Below, one piece after another: positions 1 through 12,600 of a stretch of DNA of 64,000 nt (the first letter of the stretch is position 1; each line of letters begins with the position of its first letter). Made by a program: the position numbers and the translations under genes. The stretch is from the NCBI GenBank assembly GCA_029783825.1, contig JAREIK010009557.1:1-64000 (forward strand), given 5' to 3'. The DNA is from Sapria himalayana (Eukaryota > Streptophyta > Magnoliopsida > Malpighiales > Rafflesiaceae). The notes beneath the pieces are model-generated. The model saw nothing but the letters and a program-made list of their open reading frames with translations. It searched no databases and was not told the DNA's origin.

Positions 1-180
1 TTGCCACTCAGACAAGCTTGTGGTAGTTTTGTATTTTTCCACAGATGTGTTTAGTCACAGTGGGTGTTGGTGTTTGTGGTAGCAGTGTGTATATAACAAC
101 ATATTAATATTTACAAAAAAAATTATGTAAATATGATAATCCCAAGATTAAATAACACATAAATAATATAAGTCATTATT
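1..180. other. Left edge of window inside CACTA copy 1, no gene
   Basis: The first ~100 bases are less AT-rich (GTGGTAG and GTGTTG-like runs) and then grade into AT-rich sequence. I see no open reading frame or terminal motif. By comparison with copy 2 this should be the region between the left terminus and the AT satellite, but I cannot align it convincingly. Confidence 0.4.
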
Positions 181-540
181 TACTATATGTATAACTCTTA
201 AAATAGTATATACATAACTATATATAAATATAACAAACATATATTTAATATACATACATACATACAACATATATATATATATATATATATTATATCAACA
301 TATTACATATATATAAATGTATTTATCTACATCAATACCTATAATACCATATGTCTAAATATATAATAATTACATGAAAAACTATATATAACTACATCTA
401 CAACATGTATAACTACTTTATAACTATATGGATAACTTTGTGTGCAATCACACTTGTAACTATAATTATAATTAAACTTATAATACACCATTTATATAAC
501 TATATGTTTATCTATATATGTTATGTTGGGCAATTGCGCT
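181..540. repeat. AT-rich satellite, proximal part
   Basis: Runs of TATAACTATATGTATAA-like words, same composition and motif set as 1086-3180. Includes a short (TA)n tract near 271-290. It is separated from the main satellite block by a non-repetitive segment (541-1085). Confidence 0.6.
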
Positions 541-1085
541 TCCACGGTGGTGATATTAAGATACAGAAGACAACAAGAACAACAGAAAAACAAAAAATAT
601 ATATCCAATCCACAATCCAACCATGGTAGAATCAAAAAATGAGAAATAGAACACCAGAAATAACGTGGTTCTCTAGTCACTCAATACGACTAGCTACATC
701 CACCAGAAAATACTTATCGTTACAGATTAAACGAACAAAAACATCTTACATTATGTGCAGCACAAAGCAGCGTGATAGATCACGTAGAAGAGAGAGAGAG
801 AGAATGATGAATAGTTCCCAAGTCCAAAAACATCAACCCGAAATTAAAAATTACAAAATATTTTATAATAAAATTCTCTCGGTTCATTTAACCAGACCAG
901 ATCGATCATGAGCATGTCATGCTCTGCTCCTAAATTTCAGCCCGCTGACCAGTCAGTGGGACCTCCGTTATTGTGCTACTGCTACATCCCGACCTCTTAA
1001 TATTTCATTTCCTGCACTTACATGAAAATCTTTAAAACAGAAACATTTAGGCTATACAAACAGATTATCAAAAAACAAAATTACA
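541..1085. other. Non-satellite segment interrupting the AT satellite
   Basis: About 545 bp of much higher sequence complexity and GC content than its flanks, with short words such as CCCGCTGACCAGTCAGTGGG near 940-960 and an AG-rich run near 790-802. Two short open frames (plus 639-911, minus 492-680) resemble no family I know and extend into the flanking repeat. It may be an inserted short element or a conserved piece of the CACTA 5' region. I could not see inverted termini or a target duplication at its edges. Confidence 0.35.
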
Positions 1086-1993
1086 TATACAGCATTATAA
1101 TTATTAATAAAATTTGTATAACTATATATTTAACTATATATGTATAATTATTTATAAATATTTGTATAACTATATAAATCTCTTTATAACTATATTTAAT
1201 TATATTTGTAACTATGTAAACTAATTTTATAACTATATTTATAACTATATATAACTAATTTTTAACTATATTATAATTTATAACTATTTGTATAATCTAT
1301 ATAACTATATTTCTAACAAATATTCTATTTGTATAATAATATATAACTATATATAATTGTATTTTACTATATGTATAAATATAAAAGAATTATATATAAC
1401 TATATCTTTAACTACATACATATTATAACTATATGTATAATTAAATATAATTATAAATAAATCTATTTATATTAAATATACTATAGGTATAAAACTTATG
1501 TATAACTATATGTATACCTATATGTATAACTATAAAACTCTATACATAACTATATATATATATAATATACATCTTATATTACCATTTGTATATATAGTAT
1601 TTAGATGTATTTTACTATATCTAATCTATACATAACTATATGTATAAATATATAAAATTATATGAAAAAAATATTATTTGCATGTATAAATATAAGTATA
1701 ACTATATTGTGTAACTATATGTATAACCACATGTGACTATATAATTATAATTACATGTATAACCATACAACATTATGTTTAACTATATGTATATAATTAT
1801 ATATAAATTTTATATCACTATATAATACTCTATATAATTAAATATACTATATTTTTAACTATGTATATGTATACATTATGTAATCTATATTTTTTTTATA
1901 ACTTGTATACAATTATGTAAATCTATATTTTTTTTTATAACTTTGTATACATTTATGTATAACTACATATAACTACTTGTATGAATATATATA

Positions 1994-2034
<41 letters not shown>

Positions 2035-3180
2035 ATTTTTTTAACTATATTACAATTTATAACTGCATATGCTATATGTATAATAACATATAACTATAAA
2101 TAATTGTATCTTACTATATATATAATATAAAACTTTATATATAACTATATTTAAATATATAATTAACAACATAAATTTAATATACGTATATATATATTAA
2201 TATATGCAAATGTATTCTACTATATCTATACCTATACATAACTATATGTATAAATATATAAAGTATATGAAAATATATATATACCTACATGTATAAATAT
2301 AAGTATAACTATATGTGTAACTATATGATAACCATATGTAACTATATCTATAATTATATGTATAACTACATGCAACATTATGTTTAACTATATGCATATA
2401 ACTATATATTAAATATTTGTATAACTATATAAAACTCTAAATAATTAAATATTAAAATATTCATAACTATTTATACATATATGTAAATCTATATATTTGT
2501 TTTAACTACATATAACTACTTGTATGAAATATATATATATATGTTTAAGTATATATAACTATTTATAACTACATATACTATAAGTATATTAACATATAAC
2601 TATAAATAATTGTATCATACTCTATGTATAACTATAAAATCTGTATACATTACTATATTTAAATATATAATTTTCAACATATATTTAATATACATTTTTA
2701 TATATTATTATATAAAAATGTATTTTACTATATTTATTCCTATACATAACTATATGTATAAATATATAAAATTATATGCAAAATATATATACCGACATGT
2801 ATAAAATATAAGTTTAACTATATGTGCAACTATATGTATAACCACATGTAACTATATTATATATTACATGTATAAAAACATACATTTATTATGTTTAACT
2901 ATATGTTTATAACTATATATAAATATTTGTATAACTATATAAAACTCTATATAAATAAATATAACTAGATTTTTAACTATGTATACATATATGTATACAT
3001 ATATGTAAATCTATATATTTGATATAACTTTGTATACATTTTTTTATAACTACATATAACTACTTGTATGAATATATATGTGTATATATATATATAACTC
3101 TATGTTTAACTATATATACCTATTTATAACTATATATACTATATGTATAATACCATATAATTATAAATGGTATAATACTA
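1086..3180. repeat. AT-rich satellite with ~540-bp higher-order unit (copy 1)
   Basis: Almost pure A+T built from TATAACTATATGTATAA-like words. Landmarks recur at long range: ACTACTTGTATGAAT near 1975, 2516 and 3061 (spacing ~540 bp), and GTATAAATATATAAA near 1643, 2249 and 2757. Each unit also has a TATACATATATGTAAATCTATAT-like segment and a TTATGTTTAACTATATG segment in the same order. The same units occur at 54130-55930 in copy 2, so the satellite is a shared component of the element's 5' region. Confidence 0.75.
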
Positions 3181-3430
3181 ATTTGTTGCACTAACTTGAA
3201 ATTATATGGCAAAAGATTTAATATTAACAATATATAAGCACATAGCAATTAGAGTGTCAGTTGGTCAAATATAGCATGCTGTTTAAAAAAAGGTCGTACA
3301 CTTACCTAATCCCACCACTTAGGCCTCAAGCTCATATATGAACTTAGGTATGACAAAATATATAATATTTGATAGGTTTGTATAGAAAAAATTTTTATTC
3401 TTTTATATAATTCCTCATTCTAGCACTACA
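3181..3430 (+). other. Conserved leader upstream of tnpD-like gene (copy 1)
   Basis: Non-repetitive stretch that aligns with 55930-56190 of copy 2, sharing words such as ACTTAGGTATGACAAAA / ATAATATTTGATAGGTTT and CCTAATCCCA. Its conservation between copies that differ elsewhere suggests promoter or leader sequence of the transposase transcript, but I see no decisive promoter motif. Confidence 0.5.
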
Positions 3431-3651
3431 TTATATGTGTCTTTCTCCCTCTCTCATTCTTTCTATATCACTCTCTTCATCTTTTTCTTTCTAGATTACT
3501 CTCTCTCTCTTGCTATTTTTTTCTCGATCTCCTTTCTTGCTTGCTCTCTCTCGCTCTCACTCTTTCTCCTTATCTCTATTTCTCTCTCCCTCTCTCTCTC
3601 CCCCCTCTCTCCTCCCCCCCTTTCTCTCTCTATGTCTCCCCCCTTTCTTTA

Positions 3652-3683
<32 letters not shown>

Positions 3684-3720
3684 TTCTCCCTCTCCCCTTC
3701 AACTTTAAATTTCTTTCATT
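3431..3720. repeat. CT-rich microsatellite (copy 1)
   Basis: Polypyrimidine tract of (CT)n, (TCTCTTT)n and C-rich runs. It lies between the conserved leader and the tnpD-like gene, exactly where copy 2 carries its own CT tract (56190-56620). Overlapping open frames in it (3437-3766, 3510-3902) encode only S/L/F/P low-complexity peptides and are not genes. Confidence 0.8.
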
Positions 3721-4006
3721 TTTTCTTTCCTTCTTTTCCATTATCTTGTTTGATGTCTTTATCTAGTAATAGCATGATATCTATTCATCTTTTCCATGCT
3801 AAAAATTTACCTTATCTATTCATGGTAGATTCTTGCAATGCATTACCTCGATATTCATTGATATTTATTTTTAAATATTCATCTGTAAGTAATTCTATTT
3901 AATTATTAGTATATTCTGAAGTAATTGAATGTTTAATTACAAAATAATGATTGAGCATTATTATTTGTAAATAAACTAGGACAAAATGAGTTCAGATCAT
4001 TAGTTG

Positions 4007-7000
4007 ATGTACAAAAGATTTATGAATGGAATTTTAAATAATGATTTTTTTTAGTGGGCTTGAAACTTTTATTAATTTTGCTTGTAATCAATTAAGATGA
4101 ATGGATGGAGAAAAAAATTAAGTGTCCAAGTAATCATCACAAGTCTCAGAATATCCCTTTTCATGATGTAAACACTAAAGATACCATTTGGCTAAATATG
4201 GACTTTGTACCAAATTATTTTGTTTAGATTTATCATGGAAAAAGTCCAATGGCTCTAAACATTGACCGAAATGAGGGTACTTAATCATCAAACAATACCA
4301 TAGAATGGTCATGGAAGCTGCTGGTATTGACTTCAATATGGATTACATGGATGAACCACCGAATCTTGAAGCTCAGAAATTTTATGAAATGCTTAAAGTT
4401 GCAAATAATGAGTTAGTGGCCTGGTTGTAAAACACATTCGTAATTATCACTTGTGGCTCAACTTATGAGCATTATGTTAGAAAATAATATGTCTGAGAAA
4501 TTATTTGATCAAGTGACAAAACTGATGAAGGAGATTGTTCCAAAAAATAATTTGATCACTAACAACTTTTACCACACTAAGAAGTTACTACGAGGAATGG
4601 GCCTACCAAGTGAAAAAATTGATTGTTGTTTCAATGGATGTATGTTATATGGGGTGGTGATAGTGATTTAATTAGCTATAAGTTTTGTGATGATCCTCAG
4701 TTTAAGAAGGCACCTCATGTTGCAGATATGCGACAAAAATTGAAAGTTGCATTTAAGAAGATGTATTATTTTCTTTTAATTCTTCGATTATAGAGACTAT
4801 ATGCATCAAATGCTATAGAAAATGATATGATGTGTCATTCTGAGCATGAGGTTGAATAAGGGATAATGCGTTCATCTATCAGATTCACTTGATTGGAAGC
4901 ATTTTAATCATTTATATAAGAATTTGCAACTTAAAGTTGAAATGTGAGATTGGGTCTCTACACTATTATATTTTAGCAATTTGGGCAATCTAGATAATAG
5001 TATTCAACTTGGCTAGTGATAGTGACATCTTATAATTTCCCTCTGTGGTTGTGTATTAAGGAGCAATATATGTTTTGTCAATATTAGTTCCTAGAGCCAA
5101 AAATCCAAAAGATATGCTGGATGTTTTCTTATAATCTCTTATAACATAGTTAAATCATTTGTGGGATGTTGGCATGAATACATTTGATATCTCAAAGAAG
5201 CTAAAATTCATTATGCGGAAAGGCCCTTATGTCGATGGTAAGTGACTTTCCTGCATATTCAATGTTATCTGGCATGAGTACTGGAGGATGATTCACATGT
5301 CCGTATTGCATGAAAAAGTCTGATGCATTTACCCTCACATTTAGTGGTAAATAGTCATGGTTTGATAACCATCATAAGGGTCTACCTACAAATCATCCAT
5401 TCCAAAGAAATACAAGTGCATTTCGAAAAAAAATAAAACTGTGATAACAGTTGCACTAGCATTTCGTTTAGGAGATGATATTATGACAGAGATTTAGATT
5501 TTGAGTTTGAAGAAGATAACTGAAAAGGATGCTACGGAAACTAATGGACCAATATGCAAAATATTTGGCGGGATAAAACCTAGTATTTTTTAGGACTTGC
5601 CCTATTGGAAGTCCTATTTAATTCATCATAACTTGGATGTAATGCATATTGAAAAAAAATATGTTTGACAATGTTTTCAACACTATCCTTAATCTAGACT
5701 ATTAAAACAAAAGATATTTTAATATCAAGACAAAAGATGAATGATTAATGTCGGTGTCCTGAATTGAAATAGAACTAGGCAATAAGAAAATTCCCTAAAG
5801 CTTGTTACACACTTGATAAAAAGGCAAGATAGATATTTTGTGAATGGATTAAAATTTTGAAATTCCCTAATGGATATGTGTCAAATATGGGTAGATGGAT
5901 TGATATGAAGAATCTTAAATAATTTGGAATGAAAAGTCATGACTATCATGCATTAATGCAGAGATTAATACCAATTGTATTCCGTGAATTACTTCACTTA
6001 AGTATTTGGAAGGTCCTTACAAGACTTAGTTTGTTTTTCAAATAGCTAACTATAACCACAATCAAAATAGATGACATGGTGAGGCTGAAGAATGACATAC
6101 CACTTATTCTTTGGAAGCATGAACGGATATTCCCATCGAGCTTTTATGACTCAATAGAGCATTTGCTGGTCCATTTAGTATATGAAGCACGGATAGCAGA
6201 GCCAGTGCAATATAGGTGGATGTATCCTTTTTAGAGGTAAATACATATAATAAGCTGTGTTTTATTATTTCATACATAAAGCAATATTGTAATTTAATAT
6301 AATTGAAACCTAACCTTATAGTTATATGTATCTTCCTAAGTTGAAATTGAATGTTAGGAACAAGGCAAAAGTTAATGGTTCAATATGCAATGCATATTTA
6401 GTTGAAGAAGCATTATCATTTTGTTCTTATTATTTTGAGAATCATGTCAATACAAATAATAAAAATATGCTTCAGAATTATGAAGGTCATGTGATGGTAG
6501 AAGATGATTATATGGACAAACTATCTATCTTCAAGCACCCTGGAAAAGAATTTGGAAGAATAACGAAAAGATGGATGACAGATGAAGATTACAAAGCAAC
6601 TCAAAGCTACATGTTACTTAATTGTGAGGAGGTTGCACCATATATTGAGTATGTATACCCAAAATGATTGCAGGTTTAATCATATTTTAATTTTGTCTTT
6701 TATAGGAATAATTAAAAATTGATATACAATTTTCTCTCTCTTTTTATATTTGTATAGTATTTATGTTGAGCAGTTAAAAAATAAGCAACCTTCAATTTTC
6801 ACCAAGATGTCAATTATATGCTAGAAACTAAATTTGTGAATTGGTTCAAAAATTAAGTGAGAATTAAGTTTTAAATGTTTGAATTATTTAATTTATTAGT
6901 ATCTTTATTTGTTAACATCATTTGTTTAATTTATGTCACAGAAAAATGATCTTTCAAATGGAGATTCTAATATTTTCATTCAGAATCTAATTAAAAGCCA

Positions 7001-7675
7001 ATTTAGATATGTAACAACCTATCATGGGTATTTTGTCAATGGATATAAATTTCTCACAATTGAATATGATTCTTCTAAAACAATAATGAATAGTAATATA
7101 TGCATTAAAGGCTTAGGTTATAGTGCATATGAGATTGATTATTATGGTCAACACATAAAAATTATTGAGTTGGAGTATCCTATACTCGAAAATAACAAGA
7201 TTTTATTATTAAAGTGCGAGTTGTTTGATCCTACACAAAATGTGGGTACAAAGATTCATTCAGATTATAAGATGGTGGATGTTAACCATAAACACAGATA
7301 TAATCGATATATGAGCCATTTATTATGGTAGTTTAAGCCACTCAAATATATTATTATACATATGCGAGTTTATCTCGTGATAAAAGTTATTGGTGGGCGA
7401 TTTGCAAAATCAAAGCTCAATCAAATTTTGAAGTACCAACATCTCAACAAAGAAGTGCAGACTTAGCTATTACACCGGCATTCCAACAAGATGACATAAA
7501 TAATATTGAGCATGTGCATGTAGATGAAGATCAAGAAAATTTATGTTACACAAAATTTAGCCTAAAAGAAATTGAAGATGATAAATTTCTATCTGAAGAT
7601 GAGTTGGAACTTACATTGAAATCAGATGAAATATAAAAAGATCCATTGGAGGATGATAGTGATGCCAAAAATTAA
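4007..7675 (+). pseudogene. tnpD-like CACTA transposase, degenerate (copy 1)
   Basis: Degraded transposase gene. Readable pieces follow the family order: N-terminal transposase-associated domain (about 4007-4230), a Transposase_21 stretch with LLRGMGLPSEKIDCCFNGC at 4585-4650 and a DLPYW...HNLDVMHIE motif near 5595-5660, a DUF4218-like part (about 5930-6650, with GSICNAYLVEEA and LLNCEEVAPYIE), and a DUF4216-like part (6933-7330, with VTTYHGYFVNGYKF and LKCELFDPTQN). Three introns are inferred by comparison with copy 2 (starting near 6237, 6649 and in 6850-6940). There are multiple frameshifts and stops from the first ~15 codons on, a ~24-bp loss near 4285 relative to copy 2, and the acceptor AG of the first intron (near 6330) is changed to AT. 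The C-terminal acidic tail ends at TAA 7673-7675. Nonfunctional. Confidence 0.85.
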
Positions 7676-7811
7676 ATAGTTATAATTGTATTATAATATT
7701 AAACTATCAAAGACTTTGGATATTTTGTTGAAATCTATAGGTGTCTTTTATTCTAAAATGCATGGTTGTTCATTATATCTATATTATTTGTTCTATGTTT
7801 TTTTATAGTAG

Positions 7812-9783
7812 ATGGAACCTAAAGGACATGGCCGTGGTGGAGGTGGACGTGGATGCAGAAATCAACCAAATTCATCTAGTATTTTATATCATGTTGCAAA
7901 TTCAGTATCATCTCATACCCACCATATCTAGACATTAACATCATAATCACCATCTCTATTTCTATCACCATCACTATCATAGACACCTTTACTATCACCT
8001 TTATCAGATATAAGCCCACTACCCATTATCCTTCTTGCACACACTTTTGATCTATCTCTATCTTCTACCCCACATTTTACACCGATAGTTCCCTCATTTA
8101 TAAAACCATCGACATCATCAAATACCGTATCTTCCTCTATATTTAGTGCTAAGTTAGTAATTGAGATTGTAGATTAGAGGTATAAAATATATGTAAAAAT
8201 GACTTGAATAAAAATTTTGATGTTACTTTTAGTGGTTTTTTTATATATAGTTATGATTTGATTATTTTCAATGTTATTTATTTATTTTTACAGTTTTATT
8301 CCATCTCACAAGTGTTCAATTATAATTACAAAGTCCTTCAAGAAAATGGTTGAAACTAAAAGCATTCTTGTGGAAGAAAATTTCTGAATCGACAAAGAGT
8401 CTTATTTTAATGACTTTTAGGTAAAAATATTGAAACAAAAGCATTGAAAATTAATTATCTAATTAGTTAACTATTATGTTGGTTATTTTCAAGCAGTAAA
8501 TAATTATGTCCTTGTTATTAATATAAATTCTTTTGTGATTTTTCTATATATAGAATCAGTGTACATGGGTACACAAATTTAATGGAAAGATAAAATCATT
8601 GTGGCAGAGCAAAGCTACTGAATGCTATTCTAATTTTGTCCATAAATTGAAGAATATAAAAGAAAGGCCTTATTTTATATCCGAGTATGATTGGCCCTAG
8701 TGGCTTAAGTATTGGGAGGAGCCAGATGTGAAGAAAAAATCAAAGATTGCTAGTAAAAATTGATGAACTAAGGTAAAGCCAGACTAGGTACAAGAATATA
8801 TCATCACACAGGAGGGTCAAAGTCAAGCATTGAGCATGTTCGAGATTTGGTATAATTTTAAAATTTTAAACATTTATATATTTAGCGGTTATCCTAATAG
8901 TCAAAATAAATCAAATTTATGAATGGTTTTATTAATTTTGTTACAATTTTTTATCATTTGTTATTTTATGACTTAATAAATACATATTCTAGGCTAGATA
9001 ATTGGGTCGAGATCCCAATTTTTATGAGATATTTAGAAATATGCACGTGAAGAAAGTGGATGGATACTTTATTGACAACACGTCTCAGATGATTGTTGTA
9101 AGAATCTATTATATTAATAAAATTTTATAATACTACTGAACATTTTGAAAGTTGTTTGGCATACAAAATATTTAATTTAGTTTATGTATATCTAGAATAG
9201 TATTTTTCTCTATTTTATCTATGGAATTCATGGAGGAATGTGTGACAGCTACTTCTTACCAAGTTGAGGGTTCTATGGATCTTCAATAATTGACTATGAT
9301 TCTATCTATTTGGAGACCATATGAAGTTATAAAAAATAGCAAGTGTACAACATCAGCTCGAAGGGGGTGGCATTTTGTTGTAGCAGTCATGCTTCTAATT
9401 CATCTTTCATAGCAATGGTGGATGAGGCAGTCGAACAATAAGTAAAAGAAAAAAATGAATGTTTTGAAGTTATGGAGACCGAAATAAAAGAGAATGATTA
9501 GCAGATATCTCATTTGAAGGAAGAAATGTATGAAATGAAAGTAGAGAATGATGAGCAGATTACTAATTTGAAGGAAGAAATATAGGAAATAAAAAAAGAG
9601 AAGGATGAGAAGATTACTCATCAGAAGAAAGAAATGTTAGAAATTAAAGAAATGAATGATGTGATTAAAGAAATCAAGAATGTAATGTACCAGCATATAT
9701 CCTATATGGAGTCATAGTAAGCAGCATTGATGTGATAGATAGCAGCTTGAGATCCAACTATGAAACATCATAGGAGAGGTTAA
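7812..9783 (+). pseudogene. tnpA-like second CACTA gene (Ptta/En/Spm type), degenerate (copy 1)
   Basis: Begins with a basic glycine/arginine-rich start (MEPKGHGRGGGGRGC), then an S/P/T-rich linker to ~8175. Exon 2 (8294-8420) and exon 3 (from 8554) match the plant Ptta/En/Spm transposase family, for example WVHKFNGKIKSLWQSKATECY, RPYFISEYDWP and YWEEPDVKKKSKIASKN. Introns have GT..AG ends; the second is 8421-8553. The C-terminal part (about 9430-9690) is a charged coiled coil made of three ~22-residue repeats of the type E-K-ENDEQIT-LKEE. The frame seems to end at HHRRG-stop, 9781-9783. In-frame stops (for example near 8699 and 9500) make it a pseudogene. Such proteins bind subterminal repeats in En/Spm systems; that role is inferred from the family. 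Confidence 0.75.
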
Positions 9784-10970
9784 CACAAAATCAACAACTA
9801 ATTATGATGATGATTTCGTATCAGAATTATTTCTTAACTGTTTTTGATTTTTGTCTATATGTAGCAAAACATGATAAGATTTTTTTAGAGGTTTAAATTT
9901 TTTTTCTGGTTTTGTTTTTTTCTTTTCCAATTAACTTAATAATGAATCTTTGCAGAACATTTGATGTGAGACGCATGAAAAAATCTGATTCAAAGTATCC
10001 AGACATTACCAGGGTCCTTCCAATGTATAGGTCCCATATTTACTGATTTTAGCTAGATGAAAAGGAGGCCGAGCTTCCATTATCTTAATTATTTCTGTAA
10101 CATTTTATCTTTGACCTCTCTTCCTCTTTAAACATCATTTCTGGATATCTTTTAGATATTTATTGAAGTTGTATGACTATCAATTTAGATTTGTGTTTGT
10201 TCATGTCTATAATTACTATTTTTATATATTTGTGAATATGTTTGTGTGTACCTGAATATTTTTGGTAGAGAGCCTATTATAGGTATGTAAAAGGCTTGGC
10301 TGGTCCTTTTGGTGCTAGGAACAACACCTTAGATTTTGAAGTTGTGAGATGAACAAAAATATTTTGGTCCCACGCAAATACAAGTTTGTTCTAGACACTC
10401 TTATTTTGTGTAGATCTACATTATCGTAGTTCAAATTTGTGACTACTTTTTATCGGTCATCGGTGGAATTAAACTGTTGAAATGTTAATAGCCATTATGA
10501 TTCCTATATGAACCTGACAGGTATGGAAAAATTCAATATCATGCAGCCAGTTGTCATTTCAATTTCTATTTCCCTTTTGTTTGGCATTTTCTAACTTTCT
10601 TATAATTAATCATAGACTGATATGCAAAGCTAGGCAACAATATAAAATATTATAATGGGTAATTCACTGGAAACTATGAGTAATCTTGATTTGCTAATTT
10701 AAAAATAAGTTCATGATTATCTCATTGTGTAAAAGTTCTAGAAAATGGCAGTTGGTGTTGCATGTGCTAGTATATATATTTATCAGTGGAATAGTGTTGT
10801 GTTCTTTATTGGTTAGTAAATGTACTATATTATGCTCCATGTGAAGGTGTAGGAATGTTCTCTATTTACCTAGAGTTCTAGATGACACAGAACTAGAAGA
10901 TGCTGACCATGCCTAAGACACCTATATGTGTTTTTTAAGCCCTAGATTAGTTCCTTTTATTGTCGTTGAT
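9784..10970 (+). other. 3' region of CACTA copy 1, no gene seen
   Basis: Unique-looking AT-rich sequence downstream of the tnpA-like gene. It contains a T-rich run near 9890-9930 and a ~70-bp stretch (about 10118-10185) that recurs at 54072-54136, just before the AT satellite of copy 2. I find no convincing open frame. Confidence 0.5.
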
Positions 10971-11159
10971 AGTATGTGTATTTGCATGAAAGTACATGTA
11001 TATGTCATCTAAGGCTATGTAATTATATATATGTACATATAATACTATAGTATATATGTACATATATACTACAATAAATATGTACATATATTCTGAGTAT
11101 ATACGTATGTATATCTAAGTATATATGTACGTATATACCGAGTATATATTTTCATATAA
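10971..11159. repeat. Degenerate left edge of 23-bp minisatellite
   Basis: GTATATATGTACATATA-like words with period near 23 bp but many substitutions. They grade into the homogeneous core at about 11160. Confidence 0.6.
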
Positions 11160-12318
11160 ATTGAGTATATACGTGGGTATATACTCAGTATATACGTGGG
11201 TATAAACTCAGTATATACGTGGGTATATACTCAGTATATACGTGGGTATATACTCAGTATATACGTGGGTGTATACTCAGTATATACGTGGGTGTATACT
11301 CAGTATATACGTGGGTGCATACGCGTATTCGGGGTGCATACTCAGTATATACGTGGGTGCATACTCAGTATATACGTGGGTGCATACTCAGTATATACGT
11401 GGGTGCATACTCAGTATATACGTGGGTGCATACTCAGTATATACGTGGGTGCATACTCAGTATATACGTGGGTGCATACTCAGTATATACGTGGGTGCAT
11501 ACTCAGTATATACGTGGGTGCATACGTGGAGTATATACGTGGGTGCATACTCAGTATATATGTGGGTGCATACTTAGTATATACGTGGGTGCATACTCAG
11601 TATATACGTGGGTGTATACTCAGTATATACGTGGGTATATACTCAGTATATACGTGGGTATATACTCAGTATATACGTGGGTGTATACTCAGTATATACG
11701 TGGGTGTATACTCAGTATATACGTGGGTGTATACTCAGTATATACGTGGGTGTATGCTCAGTATATACGTGGGTGTATGCTCAGTATATACGTGGGTGTA
11801 TGCTCAGTATATACGTGGGTGTATGCTCAGTATATACGTGGGTGTATGCTCAGTATATACGTGGGTGTATACTCAGTATATACGTGGGTGTATACTCAGT
11901 ATATACGTGGGTGTATACTCTGTATATACGTGGGTGTATACTCTGTATATACGTGGGTGTATACTCTGTATATACGTGGGTGTATACTTTGTATATACGT
12001 GGGTGTATACTCAGTATATACGTGGGTGTATACTCAGTATATACGTGGGTGTATACTCAGTATATACGTGGGTGTATACTCAGTATATACGTGGGTGTAT
12101 ACTCAGTATATACGTGGGTGTATACTCAGTATATACGTGGGTGTATACTCAGTATATACGTGGGTGTATACTCAGTATATACGTGGGTGTATACTCAGTA
12201 TATACGTGGGTGTATACTCAGTATATACGTGGGTGTATACTCAGTATATACGTGGGTGTATACTCAGTATATACGTGGGTGTATACGTAGGTATATACTC
12301 AGTATATACGTAGGTATA
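11160..12318. repeat. 23-bp minisatellite, homogeneous core, ~49 units
   Basis: Tandem units of 23 bp with core CAGTATATACGTGGGTG, nearly identical over 1.15 kb. Variants occur in runs of neighbours: GGGTGCATAC units at about 11305-11600, five GTATGCTCAG units at 11751-11850, and four ACTCTG/ACTTTG units at about 11916-11990, indicating local duplication or conversion. Because 23 is not a multiple of 3 and no unit contains a stop in the cycle, all three plus-strand frames stay open with 23-residue peptide repeats; this is a by-product, not a gene. A single anomalous unit (GCATACGCGTATTCGGGG) lies at 11315-11335. Confidence 0.95.
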
Positions 12319-12426
12319 TACCCACGTATATACTGAGTATACACCCACGTATATACTGAGTATACACCCACGTATATACTGAGTATACACCCACGTATAT
12401 ACTGAGTATACACCCACGTATATACT
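12319..12426. repeat. Inverted block of the 23-bp minisatellite (hairpin arm)
   Basis: About 4.6 units run in the opposite orientation (CCCACGTATATACTGAG) directly after the direct units. With the preceding units they form an inverted repeat of about 105-bp arms with a ~35-nt centre (about 12284-12318). Confidence 0.92.
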
Positions 12427-12600
12427 CAGTATATACATACTTATATATTGTATTATATGCATACATATATAATGAGTATATATGTATGTATATATGGAGT
12501 ATATATGAATGTATATACCGAGCATATACATAAGTGGGAGCATATATTTATTTGTTGACATGTATATATTGTCATATATACACACCCATTTACACACACA
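12427..12600. repeat. Degenerate right edge of minisatellite
   Basis: TATATACATACTTATATA-like units losing periodicity, ending near CACACACATACATG at 12590-12605. Confidence 0.55.

Noticed and set aside
9400..9621. Minus-strand open frame with hydrophobic peptides
   Set aside because: Antisense of the charged coiled-coil repeats of the tnpA-like gene.
11196..12336. Long open frames of up to 364 codons over the minisatellite
   Set aside because: All three frames are open because a 23-bp unit without stops cycles through the frames; the peptides are the same 23-residue repeat read in register shifts.
11160..12426. CRISPR-like array
   Set aside because: The units are contiguous with no variable spacers and lie in a plant transposon; it is a minisatellite.
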